Shown: piece by piece, positions 1 to 13,500 of the stretch
Layout of the letters: each line of letters starts with the position of its first letter
How positions within the stretch are numbered: the first letter of the stretch is position 1
Source: Gremmenia infestans
Lineage: Eukaryota > Ascomycota > Leotiomycetes > Helotiales > Hamatocanthoscyphaceae
Length of the DNA: 64,000 nt
NCBI GenBank assembly: GCA_032629725.1
Contig: JAFEVB010000008.1
Coordinates: forward strand, 620,001 to 684,000
Direction of reading: 5' to 3'
Notes under the pieces: model-generated
Seen by the model: the letters and a program-made list of their open reading frames with translations, nothing else
Databases searched by the model: none
What the model was told of the DNA's origin: nothing
Program-made: the position numbers and the translations under genes

Positions 1-583
1 AGCCCTCGACCGTTTCGGTTCCTCCTTTGCAATGTGCATGTTTCGAGGACCTACAGGTCACGTACTATACGCCGCTACCATGTCACATCTAAGTTATAGG
101 GCTTGTATAGTAGCGAGACTCAAGATTGTTGTGTACGGTATTAATTTGATACTGTATAGTGATCGTATAATAAAGAAATTCGTAAACCTCTCGGATCATA
201 TCAGAAAGAGGTGGGGAAATACGGACGTGACATCCCTATTTCCAAATGTCCAAGCCTGAAAGCTTGTGAAACTCCTTTGATCAGTACCATCTATATCGCA
301 AACTCCGCCCAAAGAAATGAGTGTGTATAATAGTATGATGTATGTCCAGAGAGCAAAAACCAGCATGCTTGCTTAGATTGCTCACAATATCTTGCCTCGA
401 TGAATGTATCTTCCGTCGCGTCAAATCCGAATCCCGCCCAAATCAGCAGCACTTATGTTTTTCTTTCTTTCACCCTCCATTAACAATTAACTCAAGTCGT
501 ATATCCAAATTAGCAGATCTCCATATACAGATCCTGAGTCCGCATTTAAATGCAAAAATCCCCAATTTATTGGTGCGGTGTGT
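1..583. other. Gene-free 3' flank
   Basis: This is the 3' side of the minus-strand glycosyltransferase gene. It is AT-rich with only short open frames lacking family features. The plus-strand open frames from 342 onward run antisense to the glycosyltransferase terminus and show no coding character. Confidence 0.6.
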
Positions 584-3518
584 TTACCAAGAGAAGGTCA
601 TCAAGGCTGGGTTCAGTGCGAGAGGCAAAAGCAGGTGGCTGACGGTGACAGTCGCCATGGGGAGAATGGCGATGAAGTCCTTGATCTGCCAGTCGTAAGG
701 TACGAACGGCGCAGTGGCGAGGACGATCATGCCAACAATTCCGACGATAGAGAAGATCATGGAGAACTTGAACTTCTTCAGAACTTTGGGAACTTCAATG
801 AAGAAATTACTGAATTCGGCTTCCTTGGAAGTAGAACCCCAGGTCATATTAATCTCGAACATGTGCGAAAGCAAAGCTTGCGATACATGCAGCGAAAGAC
901 CACCCAAGAATATAGCCAGCATGATGGTCCATTTGAAGTTTTCGAAGAGCGCATAGCCAAGACTCCTCTCGCCAGTTCTATATCTCAGGACGGCAAGAGC
1001 AATATTTCCGAGACCGTTGAACACGATGATAATAGAGAACCACACTTTCCATGAGTCCACGTAGTATTTGTCCAAATAACCGTTGAACCAACCGACGGCG
1101 AAGTAATTGGCAGTTGTCATGATCCAGGCAGCGCCAATAGCGTAATAAGTTCCAATGTAGGAGATGATGGTGATCTTGGATGTGAAACGAATGTTGGAGA
1201 ACAAGAATCTGCGGAAGAGAGGGGTAAATGGACCCTTGTAAATCCATTTGCGGATTGGGTAGAACAGAAGCTCATTACAACCGTAGGCATATTTCTCCCA
1301 GCGAGCCAATTCATCATACACTGTAAGCGACACTCCCTCTTTGAATCCATCTCCAGCCCAGGCTGCTAGACGGATTGTGTAGCCATTGACTTGAAGACGG
1401 AGAGACATATCGAAATCTTCGGACACGTGGGACTCGGACCAGAATTTTTCATATCCATCCTCATCCTCATAGGAGATCTGTTGAATAGCGGACCACCGGA
1501 GTATAGCATTATGGCCGACGAAGGGCGCAACATCTCCGTTAGAAACAGTGTATCGGATTGCAGAATAGATCAGGTTTGTGAAGAAGGTGATGCCGTTTTC
1601 AAAGTAAGTGTTGACGACTTGCATGACACCAGATGAAAATTGCATGATACCAACTTCGGGCGACTGCTCCATTTCAGAACAGGCATCTAAGAGACAATCG
1701 GCAGGGACACGGGTGTCAGAATCAACTGCATTTTATCAGCGCCTGAAGTGTAAAAATGGTAGCCTAATGGTTCAGCATACTCAACAGGATGTAATCTCCA
1801 ACACGAATGTTACCGTCAGCCCAGGCACGACCATTCTCTTCGAGCGCTTCCTTCAGACATCGTTCGTACGCTTGAGCCTCGTCTGCCTGAGTCCAGTCGA
1901 CTGGTCGTTGAATTAAAGCTAACCTCTCTTCCACCATGCATGAAATGTGAAGCGCAAAGTTCATATTTGAAGCCTATTTGGGAAAGGATTGTCAGTATTT
2001 AGCTTACAAAATTAACGTCTAGTGGAGGGTCGTCTCGTAAAATCATAGGCAAGGGCCAAGCCACTGACGACGTGTTGCCGCTAGGCTTGGAGAATATATT
2101 TCCCCTACATGCCAACGCGTTGAAATATAAAAGTATCGGCCGCAACTTACTTTCTTGACTGTTACATCATATTAGTGAAATATTTCAGCGGTATTCGCGA
2201 CCTTGACTTACATTTGCCTCTTCTCACGAAGTTGTCACCGTGCTTGGGTCTTGCCACCCATCCAATGCTGTGGTCAGCATAGAATTCAATTCTAGCGCGG
2301 CGATCCTCCTCATCTAAAATCTGGAGACCATCATCGTTCACGAACATGTTCGCAGATCCGCCCTGCAATTCATAGGTAGAAATTGCCTGTTTGATGGACT
2401 TGACAGTTGGTGCAATGACGGAGCTCAGACCCTCTTTGTACACAGGACATTGGATTGTGATGTGCGGGAGACTTTCGCGCTGGATGCGGGGAGGAGCTCG
2501 CGCAGAGTAGAATTTGGAGTTGACGGTGAGTTGTCGCACAGGACCAAACAATTGAGCCAAACAACCGATGATAACCTGACCGAAGAACAGGGTGAAGAAG
2601 ATCTGCACCGGCGTCAAAGCAAGCAGCGCTAGGCGTGTCATTGTTCCATCGGTCGATACCTCAATGGCGAGTTGTCGGAAACCGGCACCTAGTGATGCCA
2701 TGATCAATATGAGAGTGAGGGCCACCAACACAGTGTTTTGCAAGTGCAAGGCACGCTTCTCAGGGAGGACTTCTCCGCTCTCCTCGTCGATCTCATAAAC
2801 CGCAATATTAGGATCCTTCTTCTCTTCTTCTTCAGTTTCACCAGTCTTCCAGACCAGCTCCATCAATTCTGATTCGATAGCCTTGGCACGTTGGACGAGA
2901 TGTAATGCGTCGTCATCCCAGACTACCAATAAAGCTTCCGAGGCTACAAAGGCGGCGAATTGATGTTTTCTGGCTCGTGGAAGATCTTCGATTGTTGGGA
3001 GAATTTGAATCCGGAGGCCATTTAGAAGGGGGACGTCCACAGCATCAGGTGACCACTGAAGGAACGTTTTGATGACTCTCGAGTTCACAGTCATCGCGCA
3101 CTGTACTTGTTAGTTTGAACTCTGAATCCGGGATCAGAATTATTACCTGGACATTGAGTGCTGCACAAGCGACAGCAAAGGATGAGGTGCCTAATTGTGG
3201 CGGACAAGCCATGTATGTGTTTTTTGACTTCCTCAGGAGAACACCCTCTATTTCTCCACTACCATCGCTTACCCAGAGGTGTGCGCATTGTTGTTGGTAC
3301 ATGTAGTTCACCATAACCTCATGCTTGATATCATCAAGAAATTGGGAACTCTGGGTCGATCTATTGGAAATTGAATTCCTGGACGAGCCAAGTCTCGACT
3401 GTGGCGGTTGAAGTTCCATGCCATAACCCGGCTGTGGTAAGGTCGAGGCAGGAGGCTTCTCCGAAATCTCTGCGGGCGGCGCAGGCCTCTTCGTTTTGAA
3501 ATAACTTCCTAAACCCAT
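584..3518 (-). CDS. Type 2 (GT2) membrane glycosyltransferase, hyphal growth type
   Basis: This is a family 2 processive-type glycosyltransferase of the plasma membrane. It resembles the fungal GT2 proteins (ZtGT2/FgGT2) needed for hyphal growth on solid surfaces; that assignment rests on recognising the motifs, and the substrate is unknown. Five exons read as 3518-3147, 3100-2212, 2158-2151, 1973-1781 and 1725-584, with all phases matching, giving about 867 aa. Visible features are a Pro/Ser-rich cytosolic N-terminus, two membrane segments (about 245-310), CPVYKEG (about 342), the NDDG site (about 379), DSDT (DxD, about 489-492), EDFD (590-593), ARW (about 627-629, the (Q)xxRW position) and several C-terminal membrane helices. 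The third exon is only 8 nt. The ATG at 3518 begins MGLGSYF. A chitin or hyaluronan synthase relative is the alternative, but the motif set fits GT2 best. Confidence 0.88.
2151..2158 (-). other. 8-nt microexon of the GT2 gene
   Basis: On the minus strand the sequence reads AG, then TCAAGAAA, then GTAAGT. Exon 2 ends in phase 1 after a T at 2212 and exon 4 starts in phase 0 with Ala-Ser-Asn-Met. Inserting exactly these 8 nt supplies Phe-Lys-Lys and restores the RRGKFKKASNMN segment, which I recall as conserved in this family. The flanking introns are 53 nt (2211-2159) and 177 nt (2150-1974). Confidence 0.85.
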
Positions 3519-6500
3519 AGCGACAGTATTCTTGCTTTACGAATGAAAGATAAATCAGTCAACGAGACAGCGTCTCGAGGAATGCCTGGTATTTCTGAGA
3601 CCCAGGGCGGGGAGAAATGTCTTGAGCGAGTGGTTGCAGGCGAGGAAAGATATTACAAGTAATTCATGTGTAGAAGAACACCTTAAAGGTTAGAACTGAC
3701 AGTATGTTAGTAATACAACATGGTGAGGTTAGTCGGGTGCTCCTACATGAAGTTGTGTCAGGATGGGCCGACTCTTCTCAACAATAACGAGAGATGGATG
3801 CGGATAGCTTGGATTGGACGATTGTTGACAACGAGCGTGAAGTGTGCGAGGTAGGTCAAGGGTGTATATGGAAGAGAAACGACTCGAGCTGAGCTTGAAG
3901 CCCGACCTATATTTTACGGATGAAGGATGGGGGATGGCGGTAAAGCATCTAAAGCAAGTGTTGGCTTGGACTTGTCGGTGTCAAAGATAACGGCGCCTCT
4001 TTCTGCGCGTAGGTTGAGGGTAGCGCAGACAAGGCGTGCCTAGAAAGGCCTTTTGTTCGTGTACCTCTAGCAAAGCACACGACGTAGAGAAGGGCTGGGC
4101 CTCGCGGGGACCGAAGGAGGGGGGGGGCATACAAGATGGACAAGGACAAGGAGTGAGCAGAGAGGGTACTGTACACAAGTTCCCAGCGAGTGGCCAGCCA
4201 GTGTCAATGTGGACGGACCATTTCCTCGAACAAATGACAAATGTGCGTGTGGCTACTGCAAGAGCAAGATGCGATTTAGCGAACACGATGAAGAAACAAG
4301 AAACAGCTGTGGGTTGAAGAAAAACAGTGGGGAGAAGAGGCTCGAGCTGGGTATGGATATGGTGGCGGGTACAATACGATTCGAATCCTTCCCTGTTGGA
4401 GGGCGGTGGTTGAAGGATAAAGTCAGAAGAGGAGACTCTAATGGTGGACTGAAGCAAGCCATAACCCCAACACTTGCAACGACTCTATTCACTATTTTCC
4501 GACATTTACCTCAGGTGGGTACATAGTCTCGCAGCCTGGATTGCTAGCTATACTGCTGACGGGTTGACAGAGATACCGAAGGTAAGGTACATACCTACCT
4601 TAGGTACCTATATTCTCGTACGAGTCGTATCGAACTCATCAAGCTGACTGACATGCAACACACAAAACCAACTAAATGCACGAGTGTTGAATAGCCGCAG
4701 CACATGCGTTGGATCAAAGTACAAAGGGTATGCTCCAAGAATACCCCTGGGCCATCATCCATCTCTGACACCTCGTATTCAGACCAGGTAGGCCCTGTCT
4801 TTGCGCTACGTTGCGATACCTTACCCTTGAGCTTCACAAGATAGGATAGGATGCGGAGGCGGAGGCGGAGGTTAGATGCGCGCTACGCTGTTTAAACTAT
4901 TTCTCTCCTAAGGTGGCGCTGGATGTCGCCATGTGAGATCGGCACTAGCAGGGGGGCCGGATTAAAGGTTGCCCAATAAGGCAGTTGTGGCTTGTCTTGC
5001 ATCTCCTTAGCTTCCGTGTCTCAAACAGGGATCCCTCCGTACCCGTACTGTACGTACGAACGCGATAAAGTGCTGATATCCCGTCCGGTCGCTTGGAAAA
5101 TACTCCGTACTGAAAAGAGGGGTGGTACTCGTAAGGTATTGCCGAGTATTGAAAACTAGCAGGCGTTTGCTAACTGCCTTGTTCAGACCGCAGCTTATCA
5201 ACTTTCCCAAGGTAGCTCCAACCTTCCGCCAATTAGGTAGGGTAGGTGCATGGGTATTTATTTTTATTCTTATTTTACCGTAGATTTTTCCTTATTAGTC
5301 TGGGAACTTGGAAGGTTGGTAGAGACCGTCGGAACTCTCAAAACCTGTTATCACAAATTAAGTTTGCTCGGCGAGCTTCGCCGGCGACTCATGGTCGTCA
5401 TTATACTAACTTGGTGCAATACAATAATGCGGAAATGAAAACGAGGTGATCTCTAATATTGCCTGAAGGGTACAATAGATATCCCTCTTTGGACAATTCA
5501 TATTGCTACACAATACACAATTCGATGCTCATAATATAAGATCAGGTGATACTGATACTCTGGCGTCAAGCTCTACCACCATTGTACCAAGAGACTTGCA
5601 GATATTATACATTGCCCTAATGCTGATGTATAATCTACCTAGATTGAAAGCATACAAAGTGCTTATCAAGGGCTTGTTGGTAGATCTTTGTTTTAGATTC
5701 CCAAGTTTCACGTGCACTCAAGTTGAAATGCTTTCGCGGGACTCGGCATCCTGTCGTACTCTCATCTCGTTTTATAACGCCGAAATGGTTCCTAAAACAC
5801 AAATCGCCGTCTTTTATACTCAATAAACACGATTTCATACGGCAACCTAATTCGAAATGTAATTTTTTCCATCTTGTTTGATTTAAATATAAGGTCATAG
5901 GACCAGACCGTACCGCACGAGAAGCAAAAGATAAGGCCTTCGATGCATTAACTCGCTCGTCACGAGACTCGGCGTTGTGAGATCAGAGGTATCACAGCGA
6001 CTTGTGCATTATCACCTGCAATGTGACATGAATTATTATTTTTGTCCAACAACCTCGTGCCGCTCGCGCGCGCCTTGAGAGTTCGAGCTAAGGGTCCAAC
6101 TGCAGCTCATGCATGCTGTGCTGTCAAATACGAACTTGGCATTTGCATATGATGCGAACAGCAAAAGCGCAGGCTGGAAACGCAAGGCTACGCAGCTGTG
6201 CATGTACCATACGCCTTCAGACGGCCTTGCACGGAAGCAAGATTTTTATCATTTATGGTACCTAGGTAGTAGATTTCCTCCTTGTTTCTATCTACTAGGT
6301 ATCTTACGGCCTTCCCGAATGCTAGGATTGTTGGGCCTTTGTAGGTGGAGCGTCGGGGCGTCGGCCCGCAATGTTAGCGCGGAGAAGATATTTAGAAATC
6401 CCGAGATGTCGGAACACAGGCATGTTTCAATGGCTGGCTTATCTATCGCAAAAGTTGAACCGAGCAACAGCCCCCAGCCCAGCCACAACAAACCTGCATG

Positions 6501-7486
6501 TGTGAAACAACGCTTTCCATCTTCACATTGAAACATTAGTGCCAAGTGTGAGGATTGTAAGCAATCGCCTTTCAAAACCCCACCTGCATGCTGTCAGAAA
6601 AGAAGTCCAGATTACGGCAAAAAACCCCACGTTTCGGGTATCCTATAGAAAGTACGTGCGAATTCACATTTCTATGCAAAAATAGTAAGTATAATATATT
6701 GTTCACCGCATATATACCTCGTTGTACAAAGACGTGAGCCAGGGTCTTTCTGCGTTACCTATCAGCCCTACAGGCATTCTTGGACCTCTGCGAACCATCT
6801 GCATGTCTCACACTTCTTTCTCACGTCGCACAAGAATCTTCTGCGTGCTTCCGTCTTGCCATACATAACGCTGTTACACCCGAGACCACGTTGTATCTTC
6901 AGCCTTCAACGGCCCGAGCCCATGTATCGTAACATAACATAACATAATACACCATGGCAAAACCTTTCGAAAATCCAAGATATTCTGTTTCTAGCAGTAC
7001 ACATGCTACTATAAACAACCTTGGCAACATACATCAAAATAATTAGGAAGAGAAGTGCTGGGAAAACACCTTGTATAACGTACTGTAGCGTCCCGACCTA
7101 CAACAAGGAGATAGAAAAGCTGAAAGAAAAGCCCCCAAATGTACAAAGTACAAAGTACAAAACGCCCCCGTACCACAACACGCGCCCAACACGTACACAA
7201 CATAGAACTCCAAAGTCACAGCGCCAAACGCCTCACCGAACCGCAACGTCCCGTTTCGGGTGCCTCAGCACCCACCACCTCGCACCCGAAGCACTCGATC
7301 GGTGATAACGCTCGCTCTCGCTCGTTCGTATCCATTCCAATCCAGCCTCATCCTACGGTACCTACCTACCATCGTAACATGCATGGCATGCAGTACCTAG
7401 GTATAAACCGAGCAGAAACATTGATTGCTTCAGCCTCCAATCCTAACCCGATCTCCAAAATAAAACAAACAGGAAGCGTATACACG

Positions 7487-8589
7487 TCCACATCCACATC
7501 CACATCCACGTCCTAACAATAGCGTCGCCGCGCCGTCAGCCAGCTCGAACTATAACACCTACCTAATAAACCCATCAAAAACACCCCTCCGCCTGCCAGC
7601 TAGCTAGCCCACCTAAAGTAGATCTAGCAGGCCTAGTCTCAGACCACAACTAAGTATTAGATCTATCTATCCGTCTATCTAGGACAAGAAGAAACAACAG
7701 CTTCTAGATTCCAAGATTCTAGACGTCCGTCCATCCGTCCATTATTCCCAACTGACTACCTACACTTTATAAATCAAATCCTCAATAGAACGAACTTTCT
7801 TTCCCGCCACGCAATCTATCGATCGCGTTATCTAGCCACACATCTACCTAACCTAGACTTACCACTACGGCTTGTTGAATAAAAGGGTTCAATAGTGCAT
7901 ACCTACTTTATTAGACCGCAGACCGAGCGAGTGGAAGTCAGTTCTTAGGGTACTGACTGTATGGCTGGATTTAGGTGGCTATACTACTCACTACACAGTC
8001 TACATTTACTATACATACTAGCTAAGACTTCAGTTTCTGTGAAAGCGTGAATGAATGAATGAATGAATGAATGAATGAATGAATGAAATCTTGCCAAGTA
8101 CATAGTGCTGCTCAGGTATTTCATAACATGACATGAAATGACAGCAACAGAAAATAACCGTACGTATCCGTCCACTTTATCAAACCATTCAGATTATAAG
8201 GAGCATTTGATAGATAGGTATGTATGTATGTACCTAGATATATTACACCCAATAGATAATTACCCACCTAAAATCCAGCTCGAAAATGTTGAAATCAAAA
8301 GTCACGAGACCTCCCCCGCTCTTCGAGATCCAGAATAGAGTTTCTACTATACATACCTACCTACCTACCTACTTTCATTTCATTTCATTTCATCGCCCCT
8401 CCGCCCCCCGGGTCAAGACAGCCATGCCAGCCAGCCAGTCAGCCAGCCAGTCGGGTCCATGCATGCATGGCATGGCATGGCATGGCATCTATGTCTGTCT
8501 CCAAGTCGGGTGCGTACTGTACGTACGTGCGGTGTAGTGTAGTGTAGTGTAGTGCCAGCGCATATTCAGCTTGCCTAGGTAAGAAACCA

Positions 8590-8620
<31 letters not shown>

Positions 8621-8652
8621 GTTGGTATGACTACCTTAGCTAGCTAGCTAGC
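7487..8652. repeat. Microsatellite cluster, many different motifs
   Basis: Within about 1.2 kb there are separate short tandem arrays: TCCACA units (7487-7512), ten TGAA units (8048-8087), TATG (about 8220-8232), ACCT (about 8354-8371), TTTCA (about 8373-8393), CATGG (about 8466-8487), GTGTA (about 8532-8554), ATAC (about 8589-8619) and TAGC (8637-8652). The motifs differ, so this is not one expanded repeat. Confidence 0.85.
8048..8087. repeat. (TGAA)10 tetranucleotide array
   Basis: Ten perfect tandem copies of TGAA in non-coding DNA. This is the longest perfect array in the window and a likely length-polymorphic marker. Confidence 0.92.
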
Positions 8653-9115
8653 GGGAAGCTGCAGATATCGTCTGAACGGGCGTGCGTACGTTGCGTTCTC
8701 GTGGATTTTATTCCGACTAATTAACTAAGAGAGCATCCATTCATTTCTCGGGATCGTCATGGTTAGATAATAGTAGCTAGCTACATGGCGGGCTGTTCAA
8801 TCGTAGACTGTAAGGTGGTTATGGAAACTAGGTAAAGACTGCGAATTTTATAATGTATCTTACTATTTGTATTATTTCGTATTTTGTAGCTGGTTATCTC
8901 CATCGATTGATGGATGGACAAGACGTTGAGAGAGTGTGAGATTGTATCTCCGGAATGCAGATCGACGCATCCGATAACTACAAACAGAAGAAACGTTGAC
9001 GCGCCGTAAAACACACCCGTCTAAATCCCCCTTCCTGAGCTTTCATCCATCCCCCCTGCGCCTTTGTAAACATGACTAATTATAAACGATACCATATTAT
9101 GTATGAGCTCTCATC

Positions 9116-10572
9116 TCAAGTAGAATCCTCATTGCCATCAACCTGCTTCCACATCTTCACACTACTAATCTCCATCTGGCCAGCACCTGGCGCCGACCAT
9201 GTTGGATACCACTGTTTCTGGGCATTCCAGAAATCATTCTTGGCTGTAAGGCTGTTGTCAACCCATGGCTTGCCGCTCTCACCATCCTTGAACCAACCGT
9301 TGGTGCCTCCTACGGCAACATTCAGGATCAGGTAGAACTCTTGGTCAAACGGCGTCTGGTCATGGCCAGTCTGACTCCAGGCATCGACCAAGCGGGTTCC
9401 ATTACTGTCGGCAGGGGGGAATGCCCCGCGCTTCCATAGAGGCTCGTCGAAATTGGTGTACAGGACTTGTAGGAGGTTGGTGTTGATGTAGGTGAAGAGA
9501 TACTTCTGAGACCACTCGAGACCAAAGGTGTGTTCTTTGGCAGCATATGTGGTGTGTAGAGCGGCCCTTTTTACGTTGGTGCGCCACCAGGCATCATTCG
9601 CTGGGTCGGGTCCCCAATGTAGGGCCGAAGATACAATGTTGTTTCCGCCCTGCCCATAGGTGTGGTTGTTTCCTCGAGACTCCATGATATCGATTTCTCC
9701 AGATAATGGCCATGGACCGTAAGTGTCATTCATAGGCAGCATCCAAATAGCAGGCCATAACCAGTCACCAACCGGCATCTTGGCGGTAACCTCGACACGG
9801 CCATATTTGATTGATGCACCAGCCTTTGTGTTGATACGTCCAGACTTCACAGGTTGAATAATGGTACCGGCCGTTAAATTTGTTATTGAGACGCAGCTCT
9901 TGAGAGAGTTTGATGTACAAGTGCCATCGGAGGTGAGGTTGATGACCGTGTTGGATTCGATGAGGGAGGCATCTTGAAGGGTAGGCTTGATGATGAGCTT
10001 GCCATCTTGAACGAAGACATTCTCGTCTGTCAGAGTTGTCTGCTCAAACTCGCCATTACTATGTAAGACTGTTAGTGTAGACCTACTGATGATCATGCAG
10101 AGGGAGGAGCTTACCCAAACCCGCCAACTTCAGCTTCCTTTGTCCAGATGGCACTGTTGAGTCCTCCAGAGAAATCCTCGTCCAAAACCAAGTCGTACTT
10201 GTGGTGTACTACTGAATGGAGCCCATCATATACCAAGAAACCAGCCAGTGCAACTCCTATCGCCAACCCTATCAATGGAATAATTGTCACCCATTTCTCC
10301 TTTGGATTTTTATTTGCTATCCACGGCTTCTCAACCTCTCCTTTCCTTACTCGTCTCGAATGGAAATATCTTGGGGGGTCTGCTCCTGCTCGTAAGGCCG
10401 ACGAGGAACCGAAGGATGATGCCGGTCTGGACGTAAATGGGGAGGAGAAAGGGTTGGCGGGGGGTGCTGGAGATATTTCTTCACCGAACGGGTCTCTGCT
10501 TTTGCTCTCTGGGGTCCCAGGACGCATTGGTGTTGTTGCGGTGGAAACACCGGAGGCACCTCGATGTTCCAT
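9116..10572 (-). CDS. GH16 glucanase/transglycosylase-like, type II membrane protein
   Basis: Likely a cell-wall beta-glucan hydrolase or transglycosylase of glycoside hydrolase family 16. Two exons, 10572-10115 and 10058-9116, are joined by a 56-nt intron in phase 2 and encode 466 aa. The cytosolic N-terminus (1-93) is Pro/Ser-rich and there is one membrane helix at about 95-115. The extracellular concanavalin-like domain follows, with the catalytic GEIDIMES motif (nucleophile Glu274, acid/base Glu279), nearby Trp-rich substrate-cleft motifs and several N-glycosylation sequons. No N-terminal signal peptide is seen, so the helix should act as a signal anchor. The exact linkage specificity is not readable. 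No linked gene suggests a dedicated cluster. Confidence 0.87.
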
Positions 10573-13500
10573 GTTGTACTGTGTTCCTCAGCTTGGGGAG
10601 AAACGCAGACGGAATTATATTAGGGATTAAACGGGAGTGTATATATGAAAGTAAACAATGCGCAACGGCAACAGTATGGAAGAATGAACTTGGATGGAAT
10701 TGGCAGCCTCGAAAACGAGTCGAGGTATAATGGTTGAAAGTGTTTGTTTGAGTAAATACTTGAAAGTTGTGACATGCGGTATCGCCAGGGTATATCAGTG
10801 AATACCTGGGTACTCCCTATGCTTGCAGTGCTGCACCCAGGGTACAGATTGCTGGGGGGTTTGGTGGGGGGTTTGGTGGAAGGGCGAAAAGTGAATAGGC
10901 GAGAAGCTAGTGGATGGGCCAGAGTCTTCAGCCCCCCGAGACACACACGGACCGTGGATTTCAGCGCATACTACTCGAGTACGAAGGTACTGGGTACGGT
11001 CCGGCTCAAGTGCTGACGACGTTAGCCTGAATGATATCGAATACAGCTTCAAGACGTTGAAACCGATAAAGTGCAAGATAAAGTAGGTACCTAGTGTGGA
11101 GATTGGGTTCAATAATGGGTTGCGGCGGTGCGCCCGTGACCCGATAGTTCCCCAACCAACTTTCTCTACCTCCGTATTCTACGCGCTGATGGGGGGTTTC
11201 CTGTCGGTCTGGCAGCTGTCTGTGTAGCAGTCAAGTTATCAGCTACACTGGCTCACAACTTGGAGGTCAAGGAAGGGTGCATGTCTTGAACGCCAAGGGA
11301 CCAAGAAGGAAGGGACCTTCCGCGGGGGGTCTATGGTCAGCTTGGGAGCTTGGAATATGCAGGCCGACTGCTACTGTTCGGAGATCAGTACATGAGGTAC
11401 ACCATACTCAAGGTATGTGCGGAAGGAGAGTTATTGACGCCGAAAAAGAACTGGTAGAATATTCTTGTCACTCCTGCTCCTGCTCCTGCTCCTCCTGCAC
11501 GCAGCATGTCCTACATTAATCTCTCCGCATGGGGACAGATTGCTCGGTGAAGCTCATTCATCTAGGTACTGTACTTGCCGATTGCCAATGGGAAAAATAC
11601 CAGCAGGGTCATACTCGAGCAAAAGGCCATGCTCCGTATTTTACAATTTGCCATGTTTCCTCGTGAAAGGGCATTGAGTTTGACGTTGGCTTTGGCTTTG
11701 ATCCACTAAAACAGCCTAAACAGCCCTCTTTCCTTTCTGAGACGGCCTCCAAGCCAATGATGCGCCAAGACACCTTTGCGAGCCATGCCATGCTCGAACC
11801 TTGAAAAGTGGATTGCAGCTGCCCCTGTCGCGACCGTTTGGACAAGGATCAATGTCACACTATCGCCGATTAGGTAAGTACCTACTACTGGTAGGTACCT
11901 AGCCGCAAAACCAAGGGTTGCCGAGCAGGGCATTGAAGATCAACCTACCGAGTAAACACGATGTTACTTCGTACCACTCCCGACTACTGTACGGAAAACC
12001 CACCCCTTGCAAAGTCTATGAATCCGGAAAGCATCAAATAAACATGCTAATTTCGCTTCTAGATCGATCTGATCGTACGTATATATCATAATTCAAGATC
12101 TAGTGTAAACTATAGAAGCCTAGCTTACCCAGGAGTGAAATATGCTTCCTTAGCTTTGACGGCGGGGTCTAGTTCCGAATATCCATTTCCAACAATTATA
12201 CGAGATGTGCAGTCTTACAGTACGAGCAATGTTTGATCTATTTCCTGTTCAGATGCCTTGAAAGTTCCATCATCATATTGAATGCATCTATGACTGGTTC
12301 AACCGTTCAAAAACCACTTCTACTCTATATATGATAGTAATCCCGTTGCTCTGAGACAGGAAGCCAGGAGATAGATTACTTGCATCAGCATCTTCACGAT
12401 ATGGTTCATTGGTTTCCAGGTTTTCTTTCCCAGTCGTTTCAAGTTCCATCAACACACGCCACAGTCACATGTAAAGCGGGCCGTGCTCATAGCGATGCGG
12501 GAGGACCCCACCATCACCATCAATTCGGAGCTTCACATCCAGTCATCTCACTTTTCTATTTCCAGACATCTCGTGTATGTCGCCACGGCCAACGGTCGCA
12601 GATCGCTTGGCAACGCTATATCTGCAGCGAATCGGTGCGCAGCTGTCAAACGAGTTCCAACATTCAACTTTCCGTACTTCTGCTGGTCTGTTGGTTTTGA
12701 CTTTGGAGCTCAGAGTCTGGGCTGCTAGACTCGCAGACTTGCATACAAGTGTTTCCACTCACAAGTCCAAGAGCCTGGTTTGAGGCATTGGGGATATATG
12801 CAAGTTCAAGGTTTGGATGGCCATTGCAGCCGGGATCTGTCTAATTCCTCCCGTGTTCTTAGAAGCGATTCTCGTCGCCTCCGAGTATTTCTATGCATGG
12901 ATATATGTGGCTGGTGGTGACAACAAGAGTATTGGAGACGGTGAAGCCAACGCAGAAATTTGTTTTCTATCTTTCATGTTCGGAAGCTGGAGATAGGAAA
13001 GGTCCACTCCACCCACTCTACATCTTTACTGCTGTTTTTGCCTTGTTTTCGTATCTCATGTCAACTACAGACCTTGTTTTCGTATTTCATGTCAATCACG
13101 AATAGCGTGCTCCATAAACTCTCTTTGGCATGCAAAGATAAGCACACTTCAAGTACGGAAACTTGCTGCTCACCCATGGACATGGATTGATTCGCGCAGC
13201 CATTATTCAGCGCGTCCAGTTTCTCGGATCAAAACTTGCAGCCCAGCGGGAACTCGGGAACTCTTGTGTTGTGCTATTTCTGTTGAATATCACTCCTATC
13301 CACCTTCTCGAGGTTTATTCCTCAACGGACGGGAAACTTTGAGGCGCAAGCAGCATCCCAGCTTCAGTTATGAAATCCAATAGTGCCAAACTTTGTGAGG
13401 TTTAGAAAGAGCCCCTAGCGTGGATCCTCAGATTTCCGTGTCTTTGGTATCTCCTCTTAACGCACAACTGGAGAGATAAGGCATTTATCAAGAATAAATC

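Larger units (their letters stand above)
3519..9115. other. 5.6 kb gene-free spacer
   Basis: The spacer lies upstream of the GT2 gene and downstream of the GH16 gene. No open frame shows domain motifs, and none can be joined by plausible introns into a recognisable protein. It holds the probable GT2 promoter and leader (3519 to about 4500), many GTAC- and CCTAGG-type short palindromes (for example 4599-4613, 5044-5057, 6258-6270) and a microsatellite cluster at 7487-8652. An unannotated non-coding RNA or long leader is possible but cannot be shown from sequence. Confidence 0.55.

Noticed and set aside
4365..4400. GATTCGAATCC resembling a tRNA B box
   Set aside because: The flanking bases cannot form the T stem and no acceptor stem or A box fits upstream.
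3949..4526. Overlapping open frames of 75-158 codons on both strands
   Set aside because: Both strands are open because of low stop density; there is no motif, no splice structure, and they lie in the GT2 upstream region.
8048..8619. CRISPR-like array
   Set aside because: The repeats are simple microsatellites without spacers, and the genome is eukaryotic.
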